Source of the DNA: Tiliqua scincoides
Lineage: Eukaryota > Chordata > Lepidosauria > Squamata > Scincidae
Direction of reading: 5' to 3'
DNA length: 64,000 nucleotides
Assembly (NCBI RefSeq): GCF_035046505.1
Contig: NC_089824.1
Coordinates: 222,092,596 to 222,156,595 of the forward strand
The notes under the pieces were generated by a model. It made no database searches. It worked only from the letters and a program-made list of their open reading frames with translations, and was not told the origin of the DNA. Of this stretch, positions 34,319 to 45,512 are shown piece by piece (position 1 is the stretch's first letter; every line of letters begins with the position of its first letter). The position numbers and the translations under genes were made by a program.

Positions 34319-34880
34319 GCACTCTGCCCCTAAAGGGACTGAGAGGGATTTCCTCTCTTGTTTTTGCTTTCCAGGAAGGACTGCAGACTGCTATTCTCAG
34401 GCTGACTTCCTTCCACCTCTGTCTCCCCCTCAAGGCGCCCAGGTAGACAGACAGGCTCTCTGTCTCTCCTTTCCAATTAGGTAATTCCTTCAGTAAAGTT
34501 TTCCCTTTCTTTATAACCACAAGCCTGGCAGGGGTCTTCTTAACAGAGGCCTCCCAAAAGACACTACATAAGCCAGCTGTGCCAACAGCTGCTCCCGCAC
34601 TCGGCCTGTTCCTCCTCTCTCCTTCCAATACCAAAAGGAGGAGGTGAAATGTGGCTTTTGCTAAATATTGTCTGGAAGGGAGGGGTGAGGCAGCAGAGGG
34701 GGCTTTCCAAAGCTTAAGTCTCAGGCCACCGAAACCAAGTTTTTGTCTGAACAAGGAAGACCTGGCAGCCTGACCGGGGAGCCTGAGATCAGTAGCATAG
34801 CTAGAGGGGTGCAAAGCACTATGTTTTGCAGGGAGCCTCACCACAGGGGGAGACAGAGATGGAAGGAAGTCAGCCACCAG
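34319..34880. repeat. Region with a MITE half and a 29-bp inverted repeat
   Basis: A MITE left arm (34791-34845, 'cagtagcatagctagagg') stops abruptly. Next to it, 34847-34875 is the reverse complement of 34400-34428 at 28 of 29 positions. The rest of the stretch holds nothing recognised. Confidence 0.55.
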
Positions 34881-35898
34881 GAGTCAACTCATCCCGGCCA
34901 CCAAGTTCTCATAATGCATGTGCATGAAGAGGGGCCGCATGAGTGGTGGCGAGATAGGGGCAGGTATGGCCCCCACCATGGTACATGCCAGTAGCTGTGC
35001 GCCTGCATGGTGACAGGATTCATGGAGAGGAATCAGTGATAAAAGAGGACTATTTGAAAAGGCCCTTGTGCATGTTTGGAATCTGTTTGGACTCATCAGA
35101 AGTCTCTGTTCTTCCACATTAGAGAGGCTAAAGTCCTGTCATTATATCCCTGGGCTGAACCCCATCTTCATTATAGGCGGGGCTTTGCCTAAGCAGCGCT
35201 GAAGGGAACAAACTGGGGTGCAGCGCCATTGTAGTCCGACCCTATCAAGAAAAGCTGAATTCTGCAACTTGCATAAATTGTGTCAATTTCCAAAGAATAG
35301 TTGATTCTTTTTTCTGATCTTAGAGTGCTGAGAGCCTCTTAAAGAGGAAAGCCAAGAAGGCCTCAGAATGAGACAGGCAAGGTGGAGGGGCTGGAGGAAA
35401 TGGTGAGATCTGTGTGAGCTGAGATCTGTGTGAGCGGTTGAGACTGTTGGATCTCTGGGGGGGGGGGCGGACCAGCCACCCAGATAAGTTGCTGTATATC
35501 CAGTTTATGTTTTTATGCCCTGGGCCTTTCCAATGAGTTGCAAGCAATTAATAGTTGAGTTTTTAGAAGGTGCCTTAAAAGGAGCTGCTGATCTCACATT
35601 CCAGGTTGCAAAGGGCCATGATGTGGTTGGCAAACACATGCCCACTGAGAGTCTTCTCTCATCCACCTCTGGTGGTTTCAGCAGGCCTTGCCCACAGCAA
35701 TACCCAATATTCATGAGAGGGAGTGGAGTTACCCATGGTGGTTTTCTTCCATTAGCACTATGCCTGCATATGCAACTGTGGCCTCTGTACGCCTTGAGGT
35801 GAGCAGCCCCACTCAGGCCAAGCCTGCCTGCCCAGGCCAGCTGTTGATCAATCCTGCATTGCATTGTGGTCTTGCATATGCCCCAAGTGCACGGTGTG
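34881..35898. other. Intergenic, no gene recognised
   Basis: About 1 kb. No repeat family or gene is recognised apart from a G-run at about 35456-35468 and a short direct repeat of 'gagatctgtgtgagc' at 35406 and 35421. Confidence 0.4.
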
Positions 35899-36171
35899 CA
35901 GTGGCGTACCTAGAGGGGGTGCAGAGCAGTAAGTTTTGCAGGTGCCTGAACGCAGCATGCAAGTGGCCCCACCATTTCCCCTTTGGAGCCATTCTGGGTG
36001 GTGGGAGCAAAATGCAGGTGAATGCAAGAAGGAGTGCATGGGCAGTCAAAGCGAATGTCTCTGTTTTGAGCCCACCGCCTAGAATGGCTCCAAAGGGGAG
36101 GGGCCTCTTGCATGGTGCATTCAGGTGCCTGCAAAATTTCGTGCTTCATGCCCTGTCCAGCTACAGCACCG
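35899..36171. mobile_element. Palindromic hAT-type MITE
   Basis: Starts 'cagtggcgtacctagagg' and ends 'tgtccagctacagcaccg'. The arms share 'cccctttggagccattctg' and its reverse complement. Flanks ACGGTGTG and ATGGCATG agree at only 5 of 8. Confidence 0.75.
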
Positions 36172-37195
36172 ATGGCATGAACTTTTGTCTTCCTGAAAGT
36201 CAGGTGAAGCCACAAACGCCATCTTGAGCTCTGTTTGCCATCTCGTGTCATTGACTTGAGAAAAGAAGATTGCCATCCCATTATGCAACTTCCCAGCGTA
36301 ACTCCTGCATGAATTTGCATTTTTCTCATCAGCACTGGATCCAGCCTTTCAGTGTATCTCCATGTTGCACATTTCCACTGAATGCAACACTATTCAATAT
36401 TGGTGTGATGCAATTTTCACCTTCTAGTGGTACCTGTCTGGCATGCAAAATGCACACCTGCATTTTGAATGAACTCATTGTGTGATGTGCCCTTCATATC
36501 GGCATTTTGACTGTTTCCCTTAATTGTGTGCCAGGAACAGGCACACCAGCACCCGCTCTGAATCCCTTCACATATTAATACATTGTCACACCAATACAGA
36601 AACCCCCAGAGCCCCTTTCATGCCCCAACAACCAGATTAATATGCTCACCAGCAGAGCTGCACACAGGCAGCCTTTTCAAACCCCTTAAATGTTGGAGGA
36701 TTTTGTCCAGCAGTTTGTTTCTCTGCCTGATGCAACAGACCCTATGCAGGCTGCATCAAGTCCAAATTTCTCAAGCTGCATCCCTGCAAGGTTTCCCCCA
36801 ACACTGTCAGATACAGGTCACCATAAGGGCACTTGGAAACTCCCTTTGCAACTTCTCTGTCTCACCCTTCCTTCTCCCATTTCAATTTAGCGACTAACAT
36901 TGTAAGTTTTTCTGTGTGTGTGTAACTTTGTAAATATAATCATACCAACAAATGAAAAATAAGCTTAAAAAAAATAAGTTTTCTTCTTGAAAAAGTTTAA
37001 ACATCTTGGGGTGGCCTCTTGGACACCCCCTTGCAGCCTGGCACCTGCAGAGGGTGGGTCCCCCCAACCACCATCTTTGAACACCATTGCTTCTGACAGT
37101 TAGGTACAGTTTACACAATGTGGTTCAGCAATAGACTGTATTATTTGTATTCTTTACTGGTCTTTTCTCCAGTAAATTTCTTGTATATTTTAAGA
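36172..37195. other. Intergenic, no gene recognised
   Basis: About 1 kb of AT-leaning sequence with no recognised element. Open frames of about 100 codons are not like known proteins. Confidence 0.4.
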
Positions 37196-37199
37196 TTCT

Positions 37200-37556
37200 C
37201 CCTTGTCAGTCTGGAATTAATAATAATAAAATAATAATATAGGTATTTATATACCGCCTTTCTTGGTCTTTATTCAAGGCGGTTTACATAGGCAGGCTTA
37301 TTAAATCCCCGTAGGGATTTTTACAATTTGAAAGTAGGTTCTATCTTTCAAGAACCACAACATTCAGATTTTACTTTCTTGATCTGGTTTCACATTCTGG
37401 CCTCTGTCCTCCCACGCTCAGAGCAGATGGAATAACTCGGCTCAGCTTGTCAGCTGCTTCAGGGTCACACGGTGCCAGTGGCCTCTAACTGGCGACCTGC
37501 AGATGTTATCTTCAGGCAAACGGAGGCTCTACCCTCTAGACCAGACCTCCTGCCCA
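37200..37556 (-). mobile_element. tRNA-derived SINE with L2-like tail
   Basis: Read on the minus strand, the head (about 37556 to 37485) looks like a tRNA, with an A-box-like 'tggtctagagggtagag' and a B-box-like 'gtcgccagttagaggcc'. The tail at about 37200-37290 is 'aaccgccttgaataaagacc' and 'aaggcggtatataaatacc', the style of an L2 LINE end. The length of about 350 bases fits a full SINE. Not a functional tRNA gene. Confidence 0.65.
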
Positions 37557-38035
37557 GAACTGATTCTTACTCTTTGTACCTAGCCCAAAAGATCCCTTGT
37601 TTCACTGGCTGCTTCTCCTCCAGGGAAGATCAAGGCTTAGCTACCCAAATCCTTGGACCCTGCATTCTTAAACCAATTCCCCAAATAAATAATTTGAGCA
37701 GCAGTGGTAGGATTGGGGTTGTGGCAACAATCCCCACCCATTGGTAGGAGTGCATTCATTTGCTCCTCTGTAAGGTGCTGGTTGGTGTACACAAACAGGC
37801 TGATATGTGCAACCCCCAACCAGACATACAGACCTGACCTGTGCCTGCCTTTTCAGAAGGAAAGAGCCAACAGCAGGGTGGGAGACACACACACCTGACC
37901 AGACCTGGGGCTGCCAGGAGAGCATTTTGCAACCCGACCCCTTCCCATGACAAAAATGGCTCTCAGGAGGAAAGCGGTCATTGGTGCCAATTAACAACCA
38001 GGAAGTTGTAAGGAGCCTAACCCTGCCAAGACTTT

Positions 38036-38255
38036 ATTTAGTAAAGAGCATTTGTATCCCTACCTCACCTCCAAGGAGCTCAAGGCAGCATATGTAGCTC
38101 TCCCCTACCCTAAACTTCACAACAACCCTGTAAGGCAGTTTAGAGTGAAAATGAATGATTGGCCCAAGTTCACTGAGTGAATGATCTGATTGGGGATCTG
38201 AACCTGGGTCACTGCACTTCTTCTCTGACATCCCAACCACAGCACCACAATAGGT
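38036..38255 (-). mobile_element. tRNA-derived SINE
   Basis: On the minus strand the head has 'ggtgctgtggttgggatg' (A-box-like) and 'cccaggttcagatcccc' (B-box-like). The body follows with 'ttgggccaatc' and 'acagggttgttgtgaag'. It belongs to the same family as the fragments at 325-395 and 53545-53655. Confidence 0.65.
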
Positions 38256-39520
38256 GCCACCAAACATAAAGTTGTACACATTTCGGGGCTGTGTGTCAGT
38301 ATGCATTGCTCAGGCAACCTCTGCACTTTGCAAGACCCCTTCCTCTGGAGGTTCCACTTTTACCAACTCTATCCCCCTGATCCAGTCATCGGTTCCAGGC
38401 TGAGAGGGCTCTCTGGGCTGGCTCCTGGTCCTGCAAGGACTTATCTCTAACACAGGTCACACCCAGGACATATCTTCTTATTACCCATGGAGGAGCACAA
38501 GACAACACGTACTCCCTGGGTAGCCATAGTTTTGTTTGTAGATAATCTCTCTGAAAGATTATCCCTAAATTGCAAGATTATGGATCTTAATCACATCAAG
38601 CTGTTTGTTCTGCTTAACTAGAGATGCCACTCTGGTTCGCAACAGTATCTGCCCATGAGACAGTGCTGCAGGCAAGCCAAAGTGTAATGAGAATTGCGTT
38701 TGGCCATGGAACAGCCACATGGAGAGCTCTCTGAGATTCTTTCTCCCTCCCCCTTTTTGGTCAAGGACGAACAGAAGAGTAAAGGTCAGGAGCCTGACTT
38801 AAAACATCCTTCCAACCCCAGGGGCCAAGGAACCCTAGATCTGGCAAGAAGAACCCTTTGCTGTTGCACTGGATTAAAAACTTAAATTGCTAAAACAACC
38901 TCCTTAAGGATTAAAAAGAAATGTAGGGAGTCAATTTGGTCCAAACAGGAATGTCAGCACAATATGTTCATTAGAAGACCATTAAGAAAGAAAAACACCT
39001 GTGTTAAAGTTTTGCAGAAATCATGGGATTCAGGACTGATGTTGAGTGGGTGGCAGGAAGGAAGGGAAGGAGAGAAAAAGGTACTCCTGGGAATGGACCC
39101 AGGAGAAGCCACATCTGCAGTAAGGGATGGTCTTAAGGCCAAATCACATAGCCAGAAACGTGTAGTTTTTTGTTTCTGTTTTTGAAATGGCCCAAAGCAA
39201 CCTGAAATTGCAGTGTGGGGTACAGGAGCTTTTAGTTAAAACAGCATATGGGAAGACTGCAGTTGGGTGGGAGAAAAGAGCTAAAGTTCCCCCTACTGTT
39301 TCATGCCATTTCCAGCTCCTTCCGGCCAAAAAGATAATCAAAAGCCAAGGACAACCACATGCCTCCAACAAGTGTGGTCTGGCCCTCAGGCTGAGGATTC
39401 AGGAAGCTCTTTCAGCCGCATCTGCTTCCAAACATCTCAGGTTACACCAAAGCATGGTGGAACAAAGCACTGTTTGTTTGTTTGCATGCATGTTTGTTTA
39501 GCACTGTCATTCCACAGACA
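38256..39520. other. Intergenic, no gene recognised
   Basis: About 1.3 kb without a recognised repeat or gene. Open frames stay near 100 codons and have no family likeness. Confidence 0.4.
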
Positions 39521-39703
39521 CAGTGGCGTAGCTATAGGGGGTGCAAAGCACAAAGTTTTGCAAGGAGCCTCCTCCCCCTCCCCTTTGGAGCCATTCCTGG
39601 CTGCTAGAGCAAAATGGAGGCAAAGGGGGAGAGGCCGCTTGCATGCCATGGAGAGGCTCCTTGCAAAACAGAGTGCATTGCACCTGCTCTGGCTACATCA
39701 CTG
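39521..39703. mobile_element. Palindromic hAT-type MITE
   Basis: Ends 'cagtggcgtagctatagg' and 'ctctggctacatcactg'; flanks CACAGACA and CACAGGAA agree at 6 of 8. The arms carry 'ggagccattcctggc' and the 'tttgcaaggagcc' pair. Confidence 0.8.
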
Positions 39704-40400
39704 CACAGGAAGGCCTTGGCCACAGAGAGAGGTGGTCCTGGCCAGCAGCGAGCAGCTTGCTGTCTCTGAAGACCAGCTCCAGGAGAGCAAGGGCAGGAGA
39801 GAAGTCTGCCTTCCTCTCCTGCTTGTGGATGCTCTGCCTGAATTGACTTTTAGCTTGACTCAGTAGCAGTCGTGTCTTATATCCTGATGGTCCTTTGAAA
39901 AAAGTTACAAGGGGAGAATCTGAGCAATCCTGCAGATGACATCATCACCACTTCTGCTGAAGAAAACAGTCCAGAGCTCCGCTCCCCTTGGCTGTGCCCC
40001 TAAATGGAACCAATGTGTGGATCACTGGAGGATCCTCCTCCAGATAATCTCCCAGCTGGCAAACCAGGCAAAGCTTGAAAAAGTGCTCATAGGCACCAGG
40101 GAGAGCGCTGAATCCTGAAGCCCCCACCAGCTGAATGCATGCTGGATCCTTCAGGTGTGCAACCTCACCCAGAGCCCATGAGCACCATTTTCTAGAACAG
40201 ATGGACCTCCCATCTGGTTTAGTTTCAGCTTATTTGCCCTCTTCCACCCCAGAACCACCTCCAAACACCAGTTTGGGATACAAATGCTTCCCTAGGACTA
40301 GATGCTGGAAAGGTGAGGCAGAGTTGAATGCCATTGGCATAATGCTGACCGCCCAACCCTCTCCCAAATGACCTGCTGTAGCCGTTTCAATAAGCTAGAG

Positions 40401-40744
40401 CAGGGGTGTCTAAACTTTTTGGCCAAAGGGCCACATCAAATATCTGGCACAGTGTCAAGGGCTGCGGAAAAAATTAAATATAAAATTTAAATAAATACAT
40501 TAGAGATGGAACTTAGATGAATGAATGGGCTCAAATGTCCAGGACTTCTTCAAGCACGAACACAGCCCAAGAAATAAAGCACACACTTAAATGGACCCCC
40601 ATTCCCCCACCCCACAAGCACAACTCTGGTTGTGTTTGGTCAGCTGGGCCAGAGGCTCTCAGGGAATCAGAGGCTGGCCACGGGTTAAATAGAGGCTCGC
40701 TGCGGGCTGCATCTTGCCCCCGGGCCGGGGTTTGGCGACCCCTG
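40401..40744. mobile_element. Non-autonomous hAT DNA transposon, complete ends
   Basis: Left end CAGGGGTGTCTAAAC and right end GTTTGGCGACCCCTG. An exact 8-bp duplication AGCTAGAG lies at 40393-40400 and 40745-40752. It is the same family as 1105-1425, in inverted orientation judged by the interior. Confidence 0.9.
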
Positions 40745-40752
40745 AGCTAGAG

Positions 40753-41965
40753 GGACAAGATAGAACCCTATGTCAACCCACAAGCCAGTGACCATAAACT
40801 GGAGCAGCCCTCCCCTAGCACTACTACCTGGGATCAGTCTAGGAAGTAGAATTGAACCATGGCAAGGCAGTACCTACTCCCCCCAGTTCCTGAGGTATCC
40901 CAGGGAACTGCAGAGGTAGGAAAAAGAATCAAAGGAAAATACTTGACATAATTCACATGCATGTAGACCACTGTTGACTGCGCAGGCCCTAGACTTGGAA
41001 CAGGGACTCCTAGAGCTATTTCCTATGCATGGGTGCATGAGACCTCATGGCCTGGTGGACTCCATGCTGCTGGCCAGAGCTCATGAAAAGAGCCGCTTCC
41101 ATGTTGGAAAACAGGAGGAGAGAGGAAGGAAGGAAGCCAGGTGGGGTTGCATCTCCAGAGGTCAAAGTGGACAAAGTAGAGGACTGAAGCAGGCAGCCTC
41201 TGAGTCACCTGCTGAACAATGCATTGCCCACTGCTGTCCTGCAGGCAGCCTGGTACCAACTTTCCAACAGAAACAGCCTTAATGTAATATTTTATTGCAA
41301 GACGGAAGCCACCCTGGGATCAAAAAGCAGGATAGAGATCCATCAAATAAGCAAATAAATGTGACTCCCAAAGGCCACGAAGAAAGACCGACAGAATGGA
41401 GAGATGGAGCCTACGGGCCAAGTTCCTGAAAGCATCCACTGCCCAGTCTTTTTCCAGTCCCATAAAATGATGAGTTTGACTGCATGTTTGGATAAAAGGG
41501 TCAGAGAGGGCTTGCTAAATAGGTTCTCAGGCAGCCTCCACTGGCTTCATTAACTTCAAGAATGTATAAATGGAGTAAGTATTTTCTCCAGCAATGCATT
41601 GGGAGCAAGGCCCAGGGGCAGGCTGGCTGGCTGGCTGCTTGCCTCTCTTCTCCACGGGAAGGAGTGATGAATCAGGAAAGGCCTGAAAAAAGCTGGAATG
41701 ACTCAGAGCCAAGATTGACTGCCCAACTGAAAGTTATTCTCAGCTCTCTCCGTCAAGGTGATTTGGTGTGAAGGGAGCCATTCTTTGAACCAGACAGGTC
41801 TTGGGCATTAATCTGAACCAGGCCAGGCTATTATTGTGGCAGAGAATTGCCACAAACATTCTGTGTTTGGAAGGGAAAGGATCAGTGATGAACTGTTGAC
41901 AGTTGGCACAGTTGCTACACAAGAAGACTACTGGGTTGGGGAAAGATTTCTTAGAAGACCCAGGG
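40753..41965. other. Intergenic; one L2-like tail
   Basis: A short L2-style 3' end lies at about 41285-41365 ('gccaccctgggatcaaaaag', then AT-rich 'aaataagcaaataaatg'). The remainder holds no recognised element or gene. Confidence 0.4.
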
Positions 41966-42160
41966 CCCAGTCCTATCCAGTTCAGTCCTATCCAGTCCTA
42001 TTCAGCTCTTAGCTCTGCTGCAGCCGTACCAACGGGGCGTGTGCTGCATCCTGTGGTGAGGAGGCAGTCACAGAGGCCTCCTCAAGGTAGGGAAACATTT
42101 GCCTCCTTACCTTGGGGCTGCATTGTGGCTGTCCAGTGCTGGAAAGTTGGATACCTTCAT
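41966..42160. repeat. Foldback repeat copy
   Basis: Same family as 1-150 and 55683-55848. The left part has a local triplication of 'cagtcctatccagt'-like units. The middle has 'cctcctcaaggtagggaaac' and 'gcctccttaccttggggc', which pair with each other. Confidence 0.5.
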
Positions 42161-42224
42161 ACTAGAGATAACTGGGAGTGTTGCTAGAAGTGGGTGAGAG
42201 AAACAGGCAGCAGCAGGATGCTGG

Positions 42225-42832
42225 AGGGACAACATGCTACATAAGGAGAGGAAACTGAACGCTTTCCACATGCGCTGCCTCCGGCGCATCCTCGGCATCA
42301 CCTGGCAGGACAAAGTTCCAAACAACACAGTCCTGGAACAAGCTGGAATCCCCAGCATGTATGCACTACTGAAACAGAGACGCCTGCGTTGGCTCGGTCA
42401 TGTCGTGAGAATGGATGATGGCCGGATCCCAAAGGATCTCCTCTATGGAGAACTCGTGCAAGGAAAGCGCCCTACAGGTAGACCACAGCTGTGATACAAG
42501 GACATCTGCAAGAGGCATCTGAAGGCCTTAGGGATGGACCTCCACAGGTGGGAAACCCTGGCCTCTGAGCGGCCCGCTTGGAGGCAGGCTGTGCAACATG
42601 GCCTTTCCCAGTTTGAAGAGACACTTGGCCAACAGTCTGAGGCAAAGAAGCAAAGAAGGAAGGCCCATAGCCAGGGAGACAGACCAGGAACAGACTGCAC
42701 TTGCTCCCGGTGTGGAAGGGATTGTCACTCCCGAATCGGCCTTTTCAGCCACTCTAGACGCTGTGCCAGAACCATCATCCAGAGCGCGATACCAGAGTCT
42801 TTCGAGACTGAAGGTTGCCAACACAAATGAAT
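42225..42832 (+). mobile_element. LINE 3' end with C-terminal zinc finger (Vingi/RTE-like, family uncertain)
   Basis: 5'-truncated copy. Encodes RLRWLGHVVRMDDGRIPKDL, YGELVQGKRPTGRPQ and the zinc finger CSRCGRDCHSRIGLFSHSRR. One stop interrupts the frame near 42494. It is about 96% identical by eye to the 49.0-kb copy over the shared 250 bases. The 3' end is 'ctttcgagactgaaggttgc'. Confidence 0.8.
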
Positions 42833-43524
42833 CCCCCCTCCCAACTGTTGCCATTAACGTTCTTAGCCTTTTCCTATGAAGTGGCTTGGCTTGCTTACCT
42901 GAGCCATCTGGCACAAATGCATGCACCTAGGTCTTTGGCAGCCTGCTAAAGTTTCAATCCATATTTTGCTACTTCATTGTTCTTAATATGAACATTTTAA
43001 CGATGAGGGTGAGTCAGCCTTCTAGTGTATGTTACTACACTATTGGTGATTTAAATATTTTAGCAGATGCACTGGGAAATCTTGAATAGAAAATGAGGGT
43101 AATTATTCTCCAGCGCCACTGAGGTTCTCAATGACTGCAGCAGCACATGTTGAGATGCTTGTCGAAGGAAATGCACTCATCCGTCCTTTGCAATTACCCT
43201 GGACTGCAGCTAGCTCTCCAATCACACACTGCCAGAGGGGAGATGATCTCCAGCACCACCTGCAACTTTGCAACAGATCCTGTGACTCACTCCTTAAAAC
43301 CACACAGCAGTGAGACTGGGCATAACCTGCTATTTGGTCTGTAGTCAGCTGAGGCCAGGTGGGCAATCAGTAAAATGAAAAAGAAGAAATAAAAAGAACT
43401 GAATAAACTGAACAAATATAAACAGGGGATGCAGAGGGTAAAAAGGCAAGGCATATATCAAAATGAAAAGAGGTCTGATCAAGATGGGTGGTCCGTAAAG
43501 AGTTGGCTTAAAAGACAAACAGAA
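42833..43524. other. Intergenic, no gene recognised
   Basis: About 700 bases with no recognised repeat or gene. Confidence 0.4.
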
Positions 43525-43850
43525 TTGTAATTAATCTGTGGAACGCCTTGCTACAGGATGTGTGATGGCACCTGGCCTAGATGCTTTTAAAAGGGGATTG
43601 GACAATTTTATGGAGGAAAACTCCATCACAGTGTACAGGCCATGATGGGTGTGCCTCCTGGTTATAGGCTATATCTGAATGCCAGATGCAGTAGGCTATA
43701 TCTACAGATCAGTAGGCTATATAGATGAAGTAGGCTATATCTGAATGCCAGATGCAGGGGAGTGGCAACCAGATGCAGACACCTTATTGTCTTGTGTGTC
43801 TCCTGAGGCATCTGGTGGGCCACTCTGAGATACAGTGAAACAATGTTCCT
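43525..43850 (+). mobile_element. CR1 LINE 3' end with small tandem repeats
   Basis: Contains 'ctgtggaacgccttgctac', 'ttttaaaaggggattggac' and 'gtgggccactctgagataca'. In the 3' UTR, 'agtaggctatat' recurs at about 43690, 43709 and 43728, with a second 'ctgaatgccagatgcag'. This copy lacks the terminal ttatgttc. Confidence 0.8.
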
Positions 43851-44835
43851 TATCCTTCTCACACTTTTCGGGGTGGGGGTGGGGAGGTTGGTCTGGTGCC
43901 TGCATCCACAGGTCAACAAAGCAGATGGGTGTGCCTTTCACTCCATACAACAGCTCTTCTCAATGCTGGTTCGTGGCAATGATTACAAGCCACTGTGTGC
44001 ATTAACTAAAAAGAACAACTCAGGGCTAATGATGTCTTGAGAGTTCGCAGGTAGAAATTCTGGTTCTTTGACCTGAATGCAGGTATAAGAAATTTGAGCC
44101 TTGGCCCTTGTCACTGCCAGGGTGCACCTCCGACCTCCAAGAAAAGGGGAAGGTGTCCCTGCAACGGAGACAAGCTACTCAGGGTGAGGGGTGTGCTCTG
44201 AAGTTGGGGTTTCAGGGGTCCTGCTAGGCTGGGTTTGGCCCTGGAGGTGGACATGGGGGAGAGGTGTCCGCTGACTGGATGCTCAAGTGCATGGGCACTA
44301 CTGCCTGTTGCACTGCAGAGCTCAGCCAGCCGGGTGTGTGGTAGAAACAGAGTGTGGGTGGAGGCATCAAAGCCTGACTGCTGAGAGCCCCAGGGCAAGA
44401 CATCCCTCCACAGAGCCAGTTTGAAGGGTGGAGAATGGTCCAGTCCTCATATAGATGCCCATGTGGCACCTCTGTCAGGGAACACCAGCTGCCAACTTCA
44501 GCTGGAGCACCAGCAGCACCTCCTCCTGGAACAAACTTGATCAGGTCTCAATAAAGCCCAGGTCAGAGCATTGCAATGTGCTGAATGCAGCACTACCCTT
44601 TGAAAAGGGCTTGGAAACCTCAGCTGGGTCAGAATACGACAGCCAGCTGACTAACCAGGAGCATTTTGGGCCAGGAGAGTAATTGAACACCTTCACTAGC
44701 TTCCGGTTTGTGTGTTCAGGTGCAATTTCAAGTCCTGAAGTTAGCCTGTAGAGTCCTAAACATCCCTGTTAACTGGGCAAAGAAGACTTGTGCAACAGTG
44801 TCTATTGTCTTATATTTACCAAGAGGCAAGTAACA
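43851..44835. other. Intergenic, no gene recognised
   Basis: About 1 kb. No recognised repeat and no credible coding frame. Confidence 0.4.
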
Positions 44836-44932
44836 GGCAGCCCAATACTATGCATGTCTACTCAGAAGTAAGACCCATTAGTGTCAATGGAGCTTACTCC
44901 CAGGAAAGTGTGGATAGGCTTGGGCTGTCACC
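44836..44932. repeat. CAATCCTA foldback repeat, single unit
   Basis: Runs from 'cagcccaatactatgcatg' through 'tactcagaagtaagaccca' to 'gtggataggcttgggctg'. The ends are inverted repeats. Same family as 26428-26517 and the array at 59275-59520. Confidence 0.65.
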
Positions 44933-45512
44933 CTCTTCACTCCATAAGAACATTTTTTTAAGTGCTTGTTTTTCCGGTCTGGGTTTTTGTGCCTTTTTTA
45001 AAGTCTGGGCTATGACAATCCCTCACCAGAAGTTCTTCTGCACAATATTTGCTTACAGCTGCGCAGGGGGAGAGAAACAAAATCTCTTGCAGATCTCTGC
45101 TCTGCTCTTCCCCCTTTCTTATTCCACAGTACAAGTTTCCAAGCTGGGCTTCAGCCCTGGCTGAAGCCTGGCCAAGAAAATAGCTCATCATGAGTCAGAC
45201 AAGAGCTCCAGCCTGCAAGCATCTGATCTGACCCTTTCTGACGAAGCACACCACTCACATTAATGAAGCACTTTCATGAAAGGAAAACCACCACCAAGCA
45301 AAACCTGAAGTGCTACAGACTTTGGAATGGGCTTTCACCTGCCTCTCTCTTCACAGCTCCTGCTTGGCTAGATGGCTGGCATGCCTTAGACTGCTCATGA
45401 ACATTCTAACTGCTTGGGATGGAAGTGTTGATGGCAGAACAATGACCTTTCAGAGAAGTGAAAGGTCAGTTAGGCTGGGAGGGAATCTCATGTTAGAACT
45501 AGGGACAGGGAC
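44933..45512. other. Intergenic, no gene recognised
   Basis: 580 bases with no recognised element before the next CR1. Confidence 0.4.

Noticed and set aside
34308-34877. 189-codon minus-strand frame
   Set aside because: Both ends are in MITE arms and the 29-bp inverted repeat; the translation contains fragments recurring in other MITE copies.
37485-37556. Possible tRNA gene on the minus strand
   Set aside because: It has A- and B-box-like sequence but is the head of a SINE with an L2-like tail; the B box is mutated and no cloverleaf closes cleanly.
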